64,000 nucleotides of DNA from Piezodorus guildinii (lineage: Eukaryota > Arthropoda > Insecta > Hemiptera > Pentatomidae): positions 79,307,669 to 79,371,668 of the forward strand of contig CM041292.1 in NCBI GenBank assembly GCA_023052935.1, read 5' to 3'. This document shows, one piece after another, positions 56,350 to 64,000 of the stretch (positions within the stretch are counted from its first letter, which is position 1; the number at the start of each line of letters is the position of its first letter). The position numbers were made by a program, and so were the translations under genes. Below the pieces are notes generated by a model. It had not been told where the DNA came from and made no database searches. It saw only the letters and a list, made by a program, of their open reading frames with translations.

Positions 56350-57062
56350 TGTTCGATAAATATTAGGCCGTTTTACAGAAGAAATTCTTGGATATATTTT
56401 TTTTTTTTAAAACAATTTATTTAACCCAGTCATCGCGACGTTTCAGCCTCTAGGGCCATTATCAAGCTTCTGTAATCAATTAAAGTTTCATTGCATTTAT
56501 ACATTTTCAACAATTCAATTAAAACACATAATAAATTATTTTTAATAATTATGTCACCTACCATGCATATCCATCTTAATTATCTTTTCATTTCACCCCT
56601 TTTCAGCAGCGTCGTCATAATTTTTTTTAAATATCATTTTTCAAAAAAACTTGTATTCAAAAATATCATATTGTTTTTCATCATCAATTGAAAAAGGGAT
56701 CTATTTATTCAAAAAAGAAAAGAAACATTTTTTCCAACTTACTTAACAGTTTTCGGCCGCCTTTTTGGTGTTCTCGTGCGCGACTGAACTTGGGGTGGGG
56801 ATGCCAAAGGATTTATATATTTACTCTGTCGATAGTACTTGCATAAAAGGTGTTTAGGTTGTCAACGTCTGTTTGGTGGTTAACTGATTTTTCTAATTTT
56901 TTTGTTATATAAATTTATTCTATGATTCTCCTTTTATTTATGTTTTCTTCCTTATCTAGGACCGAATTGTTTAAAAAAAATATATCCAAGAATTTCTTTT
57001 GTAAAACGGCCTAATATTTATCGAACAAATATTCAAACAAAGGAACAATTACGACAATGATG
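56350..57062 (+). mobile_element. Penelope-type unit A with about 63-bp inverted ends
   Basis: The left end TGTTCGATAAATATTAGGCC is repeated in inverted form at the right end (56965-57027), and the right flank 57028-57062 matches 45137-45181 reversed. The interior equals the left arm plus spacer of the 45 kb palindrome, then about 105 bp unique to this copy. The hammerhead-like motif lies on the minus strand at 56429-56470. Confidence 0.7.
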
Positions 57063-58369
57063 AGAAAAAAAAAAAAAAAATTATTTTTCTTTTCTTTTTT
57101 TTTTAGTTTTACCTTTTCGGCTACTTAAACACTTTAAAGACAAACATTTTAATAGTGAACTTAAGTACAGGACTATTTTTATTAAGATATTGTAAGAGCC
57201 AGTGGACATCTTTCTTTTTACCGATAAATTCAAACGGGTTCGGGAATATGGACTAGTAAGGTTGAAAACTAAACTCACCCCTCGACTCTCGGGCTTCCTT
57301 TTTATTTATTTTTTTTTTTTATCTCGGCTTCTAAAGGGGAAAAGGAAAACGATAGAGCGATGGAAAGATGGAACCCCTAGGACCGTCAATCGTCTTGAAG
57401 CAATCCCAATACTTCCTGATATAGACCATCCATAGCATTTTATGGGATATAAAAAAAAAATAGAACTTAGAATTCTGAGAAGACGTCTATTAAGAATTAC
57501 GTTCAATGTTCAATTAAAAATTACAGCAAACTGGCTGGCAAAAATACCATAATAAAAAAAAAACAATTATTACTTAAATAGGCGTGTAAAGGTAATAGAA
57601 TTTCATCTTGTTGACGATATTGCAATCGATTTCTTTACATTCAAACATTCTTTTAAAGGTTTATTATAATTATACATATATCAACGTATAGAATTCTCAC
57701 ATTAGATTTATAGAAAAACTAAACAAATGATTGGTATATTATCGAGATCGCATAACCAATATTCTCATTTATTATTAAATTAAAATATTCACCTTCCAAA
57801 GTATTTACAAAACGAGATAGAGCTATAGTCTCAGCCAAATTATTCAATCAAAAGCTTTACAAAACCAGCCTGGGATGGCTTATAGGTTTTGGTCAAGATC
57901 TTTTATGATTACATCAGCAATCCCGAAGAAGTAATATATGATTTTTTTATGATAAATAACAATATATTCATAACATTTAGCTTTTCAAATAACTAAATAA
58001 TATTTGTGCTGTTCAAAATGGAAAACGAGGAATTGAATTAAGTAAAGCAAAGTACAAATATCCATCTTGTGGATGGGTAAGAATTAATCTTCTCAATAAT
58101 TTATATTTTAATTGGCAATGCCCATATCTATGATTCTTATTTATGGTATAGATAAGTTAGATAAACCTCATTCTAAGAGCCATTCTCAACCGCGTCACTC
58201 AAATACTCGGTAATGGAACATGCTTGCCTGATGTACGACATTTTTTGCATGAATGTATAAACCTCAATATTTCCTATCTTAAACCTTAATATCATATTTA
58301 TCTTTTCTTCGTATTTTTAAACTTGAGGAACTTTCATTTATGTTTTTTTTTTTTTTTTTTTTTTTTAAT
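57063..58369. other. Unassigned sequence
   Basis: T-rich tracts at 57085, 57308 and 58343-58366. The frames at 57202-57506 overlap on both strands and are not recognised. Confidence 0.5.
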
Positions 58370-58378
58370 TTAATCAGT

Positions 58379-59416
58379 TGACCGAGTCTGGTACCCGGGA
58401 TTGCTTTACAAGCTTCGCCTATTTCTTCCTCCTACTTATTTTCTTATTATACAGTTCTACCTTGCTGATAGATCTTTCCAAATAAATCACCACAGCTCCT
58501 ATTCCTCCCTTTTTTCTCTATGTGCTGGTGTTCCCCAAGGCAGCATCCTAGGACCTGTCCTTAATACAGTCTATACAGCTGATATCCCAACCTATCCTAA
58601 CACTTTCCTTTCGACTTATGCTGATGACACGTGTGTGCTATCGGTAGATAATGATCCATTTACTGCCTCCCACACTCTTCAATCCCACATCCGAGACCTT
58701 GAAGTATGGTGTCAGAACTGGAGAATTAAAATTAATTCTAACAAATCCCACCAAATAACCTTTACCCTTCGCCGTAAAACAATGACTTCCTGCCCCACAG
58801 TATCCTGTAATGACTCTCCACTAGCCCCTGTTGAACAGATTCGATACCTCGGACTCCACCTTGACAAACATCTGACTTGGAATCCCCATAAAAGACTCCA
58901 ACACTTACTGGACAAACGCTCCAATCTTCCACTTAATTACAAAAGACTTATTTATATGACCATCATAAGACCGATATGGACGTACGGAATAGAGCTATGG
59001 GGCTCTACCAAACCATCAAATTCTTCTCGTATCCAATCCTTACAATCAAAAATCCTTCGTAAAATCCTTAACGCTCCTTACTTTGTCACGAATAAGCTCA
59101 TCGATAAAGACCTTAATATCCCATATGTTACTGAATTAGCCCGAACCAGATATCAATCATTCCATGAAAAACTCCATTTCTACTCTAATCCACTAGTTTC
59201 TATCCTATCATCATTTTCGATTCCTGATAATCCTCCGAGGCGTCTGAAAAGAAGATGGCCCCGAGACCTTCTAGTTTAAAAATTTTTTAGAGTGCTGCCG
59301 ATGGATGGCATCTCTTCATGTATTTCATGTCAGATTACTGTATCCATCACATTTACTTGTTGTGTATAATTATACAGTTGTAAATATCAATAAATATGTT
59401 TAAAAGAAAAAAAAAA
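58379..59416 (+). mobile_element. Jockey-clade J1 non-LTR element, 5'-truncated, with target-site duplication
   Basis: Flanked by TTAATCAGT at 58370-58378 and 59417-59425. The element begins inside RT: the first codons after the junction read DRVWYPGLLYKLR. It ends with a 3' UTR (TATACAGTTGTAAATATCAA) and an A tail. Confidence 0.88.
58380..59279 (+). pseudogene. Jockey-clade reverse transcriptase, C-terminal 300 residues
   Basis: One uninterrupted frame (a nominal start at TTG 58401 is not meaningful; the frame is open from 58380). It shows DRVWYPGLLYKLR, AGVPQGSILGPVLN, the catalytic STYADDT, DLEVWCQNWRIKINSNKS, IRYLGLHLDKHLTWNPH, IIRPIWTYGIELWGS, LNAPYFVTNK and the basic end PPRRLKRRWPRDLLV. 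This is the order of the RT palm (motifs after the first catalytic Asp block), thumb and C-terminus of Jockey-clade proteins. The endonuclease, fingers and first palm Asp are missing, so it cannot work. A short deletion between the TWNPH and LQHLL motifs is suggested by the longer 34 kb copy. The intact frame points to a fairly recent insertion. Confidence 0.88.
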
Positions 59417-59429
59417 TTAATCAGTAAAT

Positions 59430-59530
59430 TGTATTATTCCAATCACATTTTATTCTTTTAACAACTTATCGCAATAAATAGTCGACATTTCGGTTGTTTT
59501 GTTTTTAAACATTTTTAAGACTAAATTAAA
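59430..59530 (-). repeat. Degenerate unit B fragment with hammerhead-like half-core
   Basis: Aligns with 54920-55012: TTTATTCTTTTAACAAC, AGTCGACATTTCGGTTG, CATTTTTAAGACTAAA. The stem II G and C runs are largely lost. Confidence 0.55.
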
Positions 59531-59614
59531 ATATCATAATAAACAAATGAGATCAACATGCAATTTTTGTCTAAATTTATTTAAAGTAACTTATGTTAAT
59601 AGCAGAGGTATAAT

Positions 59615-59866
59615 TCGTTTGTTATATATTTAACGTTACTTGCTATGGCTAATCGAAGAATGCTACAGTGGGAGTCATAAATTTTGTCAGCATATTATCT
59701 GACACTGCACAAGCTCTGGACCATCTTTTTACGTCCCCTACGAAGGACGGCATAACAAAGGATTATTTACTCCCATTGAAACATCCTAGGACCAACTGCG
59801 AGTTTGAACCCGTGACCTTTGGCATAGAAGGCTTTTATTTTACCCACCATACTACAAGTGACCCCT
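59615..59866 (-). mobile_element. SINE2 copy with target-site duplication
   Basis: Flanked by GAGGTATAAT at 59605-59614 and 59867-59876. On the minus strand the head reads GTCACTTGTAGTATGGTGGG, the B-box CGGGTTCAAACTC, and the body TATGCCGTCCTTCGTAGGGG and GATGGTCCAGAGC. A deletion removes part of the distal body. The 66-codon open frame across it is not a gene. Confidence 0.85.
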
Positions 59867-59876
59867 GAGGTATAAT

Positions 59877-61354
59877 ATCAATATATGTTTACCAGTTCAA
59901 ATTGTGTGTCAATTGTTATTCAAATCATTCTCAACATTATTACAATGCTTGTGAATTGTAGTGAATATTACAATAATGTTAGGAGTCCTCTATATTTTAT
60001 TGCTTTTAATAAAAAAATATGGTCAGAATGATGTTAATGTGGGAAAATGACAAATTAACTAAGTAAAATATTAATTTAAAAAAATAACAAAAAATTAAAA
60101 AGCGACAGTTAACATCTGGTTAACTTATTTATTTCTCAGCAAACAAATATAAGCTATACTATTTGTCCAATTTGTTTAAAAAGGAAAAGAACTTTTAGAA
60201 TACAAAACAAAACCCTTAAAGCTACTAAAACTTTCAGCTGATGTATGTTAGCTAAATGGTATTTTCGTGTAATGTATTCCACAACCAGGAAAGTTAGAGA
60301 CAGCAGACTGTCTAGAAGGAAAGAAAAAAAATATCTTTGCAAATCCAACAAATACAAGAGTATAACTAAAAAAACAACAACTATATAAAGGTAAGATTCA
60401 ATTTTTAATAAGAATACTACTTAGTCTGGAGGTCACATAAATAAATGAGTATTCAAAATTTATTTCAGTGATCCATAGATGGGCGACAGAATAAACATTT
60501 ACTTTACTGTTTGCAAGATCTAGGACTTATGTTAATGTATTCTTGAATTATACAGGATGTGCATGTGCATAAATTAAACCTACACTGCCGACGTCAAAAA
60601 GTATAACCAGGATTTGTAGATTGAAATATTAGTTGGCACACTACTTTGAGAAACCAGATGGCAGCGATGTAACAACCCAAAAATAATTAAATTTAGCAAA
60701 AAAAGTCAGTTATAAATAATAATGAAATGAAATGGAAAGTTACGATTAAAAAGTTGTTAAATTTCAGAAGAAATTCTGCGCTCATTCCCCTCAGTTGAAA
60801 ATCCGTATTCAAAATAACTTTTAGTAGTTTTCTTAATATATTCTCATCAGTATGTTATAACAATTATAATTACTATAAAATTTTCGTTCATCATACAGAT
60901 AATAAATATTCAAAACTTCAGGTACTCTGAAAATTTCATTTACGCTCTTTGCAAAAATGTCTATTAAATAATTAAAATTAAAATGTTCATTTGTATAAAA
61001 TTGAGTTACATTATAAAATTGCTCATTCGTAGTAAATATTTCAATCTATACCTAATATGAACACATGATAATATGGAAATTTATAAAAAGCTATATTAAA
61101 AGATCTTTAGTGAAATAGTTAAAAAATTGTTTCATCATAAACGTTTTATATTTTTAATTTCTAAAACATACTTTGAAACAGTTTATTTCTCCAAGAAAAT
61201 TTACCGTTTTATGAGATGGATGAGTCCAAATATCTAATGACCACAAGTTTAATCCAAGGTTGATACAATTCATAAAAAATTATAATCATGGAGTTTTAGT
61301 TGACAGTATTTTTGTTTTCCATCTTTAGGTCCATAATTAGGATAGAACTAAATA
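59877..61354. other. Unassigned AT-rich sequence
   Basis: No feature recognised. Confidence 0.6.
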
Positions 61355-61535
61355 GGGATTCATTCACAGCCTCTCCCCACGGTATGTGAGACCCGTCAGC
61401 CAAATGGTGGCCACTCACAAAATTAGGCGTAGGGAGTTATGACCCTACACTAAACGTGAGTGTAATATCCTAGGAGATTACACCGCGAGGCCCAGGGCCT
61501 ACACGGCCTGTCGCGGCACTGGAAGAATCTTTAGG
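61355..61535 (+). mobile_element. SINE3 fragment (reverse of the 9 kb copy's orientation)
   Basis: Matches the SINE3 body in the opposite orientation to 8940-9232. Blocks: GTATGTGAGACCCGTCAGCC, AGTGTAATATCCTAGGAGAT, TACACGGCCTGTCGCGGCAC. The minus-strand order is distal-to-head, and the tRNA-like head is missing. Confidence 0.55.
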
Positions 61536-61839
61536 TCACTAATATTACTGAAATTGAGGAAACAAGAAAACATAATTGGCCCAGAGATTTCGTTTGACTT
61601 CACAATGTATAAAAATACAAAACATTCATAACATACATTCTTTATTTAATCATTATACATATATCATTCGATAATAATTCGATAAGAGTAAAAAGAAGAC
61701 CGTCCGTTATAAGAGACATTGTTATAAAAGGAAACAAAATCCCCTGGCCTAGTCTATAAATTATTTAGGACTATAAATGGTCAAATTCTTATCTTTTACA
61801 AAACACATATATAACAAATTCAATAGAGTCAAAAGTTGT
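61536..61839. other. Unassigned AT-rich sequence
   Basis: No feature recognised. Confidence 0.55.
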
Positions 61840-62000
61840 ATCAACAAAAGGACCCCATAAGGCATTCAAAACTGACATCAAAAAACAAATTGATAACATA
61901 CAAAACTGTAATCTTTCCCATATTGACCTATTATACTCCAGTCTGGAGAAAACGATTCCAACTACCGAAAAATGGAGGTGGTTCAAAATACATTATGCTC
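61840..62000 (+). pseudogene. Non-LTR RT thumb fragment (Jockey/I-like)
   Basis: A frame reads KLITYKTVIFPILTYYTPVW, resembling the K..+YK.++.P.LTYG..VW motif after RT, then shifts to MEVVQNTLCSLRANQ, resembling the +Q...QN..LR motif. Only this scrap is present. Confidence 0.5.
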
Positions 62001-62044
62001 GCTACGCGCTAATCAAAACAATGTTATCTTATTTCTGCACATTA

Positions 62045-62215
62045 TTTTTTTTTTATTACTTTTCGTTTATTGTTCGCTCTACTACATTCTGGAATTCTCT
62101 AACAACCCATATCCGCCATGCTGCTTCTTTATCCTCATTCAAATCCCAACTTTTCCTATACCTTCTGTCATCCCAAATAGACGATCAGCAAATGTGATAT
62201 GTCAATTCTATCTAG
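62045..62215 (+). pseudogene. L2/CR1-like non-LTR C-terminal fragment
   Basis: A frame reads SFIVRSTTFWNSLTTHIRHA, then ASLSSFKSQLFLYLLS, ending at TGA near 62197. It fits the F..RS..FWNSL...IR.A.S...FK..L..+L terminus of L2/CR1-type polyproteins and resembles 22515-22715. This frame differs from the longer open frame in the region, which is not biologically meaningful. Confidence 0.6.
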
Positions 62216-63179
62216 AAATATTCATTAAATCAATGAATATTACTGTTTACCGCCAAAATTTTAATTTGCTTTTAATTTAATTTTGTTAAAATAAGATTTT
62301 ATTTTCTCAGAAGACAAAATTTAAAAGATACATATTTTCTATTAATTTCTTTGTTTTTTTTTAATGTATAGTATTTCTCCTCATTGCAAATAATTGTAAT
62401 TGTAAATAATCATTGTAAATAATAATTAATCATGTTTATTTTGTCTGTTGGCCACACTTATTATATATTTTAATTGTACATAACTATTACTTTTAGGGGA
62501 CCTAGTCCCAGACTAATTTTTTTTTTCTTTTTCTATTCTTTTCTATTATATTACTTTTGATTGTGACAGCCCAATCATTCGAAAAATATGTGACTACAAC
62601 AAGAATACTCTAAAACGTTCCTCACAAAAACGTACGAAACATATATTACTGCATTAATTGTGGAATTTGAGAATTTATAAGTTTATTATATACGTATAAA
62701 ACCAAAATATGGTTATTTGTTATAGTGATTACCTGCCTATATTTACCTTTATGTTAATTAAGAATGTTTTTTGCTTTTTCCTTCAATTCTATTTCATTTT
62801 ATAGTTTTTTTTTGGTTTTTTTCTTATTGTTTCAAAACTAACTTACATTAATATAAGTAGTCACTAGCCTACTATTAAGTATTACTCCAATAAGTAACAT
62901 TAACTCCGCATGTAAATAATACTTAAGAGTAACACGTACTTGGTGAAATGCCACAACACCTATTAAGTCTGAGGCTTCTGACCACTTGTAAAAATCATTT
63001 GAAAAAATCGTTAAGATTAAAGTTAAGAGTATGAAATTGCATGGATGAGGATTTAATAGGAAATACGGACTTAGTAATTTGAGAGGGTAGTAATTCATGA
63101 TTCTATTCGTGTCGCACACCAATTATAAATAGTACTAATTTCATCCATGTTTTTTTCAATTCCAAATCAATTTATCACA
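62216..63179. other. Unassigned AT-rich sequence, possibly L2/CR1 3' UTR at its start
   Basis: No gene recognised. The 94-codon minus frame at 62838-63122 has no recognisable domain. Confidence 0.5.
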
Positions 63180-63660
63180 ACCTAATTGGAATTCTGCTGC
63201 TTTGCAGAACGGTTCTTTCGCATTTGTCAAATCACGGGAGCATTCTGTAATGAAAGGCTATAAAACCGTGGTGGAAATGGAGTCGTTCCTTGAATGGCAG
63301 TACTGAAACACCGCCTCCAATGGATCAATAAATTACCGATAAATCCTGGCAAAACCCATAACAGGAAACAATGATTCGTAAACTTGAGGCGGAGAATAAG
63401 TTTTATTAAATTGACACCCGGTGAGCTTTAACACCTATCCGTATCGTAACGAGGTCTCCTTTCTGGAAGGATCTAAAACAAGCGCCGTTGCCATGTTCCT
63501 TAGGCAACAGGGCTCGGTAATGGTCTAATTTACAATCTTATAAAAAGTGTCTGCAACAGCTTGGACTAGTCCTTAATGAACGACTCCAAGCATAAAGCAT
63601 CGGCTTTCCAAACCGCCTTGCGCACAGTCCTGCGAACGCAAGTTCTACCAAGGTAACTAT
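63180..63660. other. GC-richer unique patch
   Basis: Less AT-rich than its surroundings and not repeated in the window. No long open frame, tRNA fold or repeat signature was recognised. It could be a conserved noncoding or exon-proximal sequence; this is unproven. Confidence 0.25.
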
Positions 63661-64000
63661 CCTATTAGTAACATATAACACCTGTTCAGAAGTTGACTAA
63701 TTACGTCGAATCGTGTAAAAAACATATATTTTTAATACATAAGTACGGGTCAATTCGTTTGAAATCTCAATTTTTATAAATTTTGCTGTTCAACATTTTT
63801 TATTTTAATGATTTTTTTTAACCTGTTATCATCTATAATTTAATGAATACAAATATTTTTCTGGATTAAACTTTTAGTGTTGCAGCCTTTCTAATTCAGC
63901 TTCGCGACTGAAACAAGAGTTAGGAAAATCTCTCTAATTCTGGCAATTTTTTGGATATCAAATCAAAAATTTACAATTTAATAAGGATATGCTTTCCAAT
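63661..64000. other. Unassigned AT-rich sequence
   Basis: No feature recognised up to the window end. Confidence 0.6.

Overview
This is a eukaryotic window, AT-rich by eye, with long poly-A/poly-T runs and TA, GT and GA microsatellites. It is dominated by repeats. Jockey, RTE-like, L2/CR1-like and I-like non-LTR remnants, several tRNA-derived SINE families and Penelope-type repeat units together suggest an arthropod, most likely an insect. No host gene was recognised, so species and order cannot be fixed. I see no bacterial operons, CRISPR arrays or genuine tRNA/rRNA genes. Nearly every short open frame is noise or lies inside a repeat.

The best-defined object is a nearly intact RNase H-bearing non-LTR retrotransposon at 27953-33167. 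It lies between 13-bp target-site duplications, has a Gag-like ORF1 with three zinc-knuckle-type motifs, and an ORF2 with endonuclease, reverse transcriptase and RNase H. One single-base frameshift, just after the RT domain, breaks ORF2. A 5'-truncated relative at 13812-14265 also has a target duplication. The two share a 3' stem-loop that carries a compensatory base-pair change.

Older non-LTR debris is spread throughout: Jockey-clade pieces (23535-23965, 25575-25992, 33822-34390, 48760-48885, 58379-59416), RTE-like tails (3070-3455, 14575-14905), L2/CR1-like C-termini (22515-22715, 62045-62215), an I-like remnant split by a SINE (51470-52800), and a short RT C-terminal scrap (61840-62000). 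SINE1 (five copies), SINE2 (nine), SINE3 (two) and one possible fourth type account for many GC-richer islets.

The most unusual structures are about fourteen copies of a short motif resembling the minimalist, dimer-type hammerhead ribozyme reported for Penelope-like elements. They sit in units that are often tandem or head-to-head palindromic: 39893-40823, 45137-46123, 47961-48459 and 54880-55314, with single units at 826-1068, 40838-41000, 53735-53900, 56350-57062 and 59430-59530. No Penelope reverse transcriptase or GIY-YIG reading frame is present, so these look like non-autonomous or terminal-repeat fragments.

Two further dispersed families, called RepA and RepB here, have consistent boundaries but no recognised class. 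The remaining AT-rich stretches hold nothing I can name, apart from a few GC-richer patches and two coding-like remnants.
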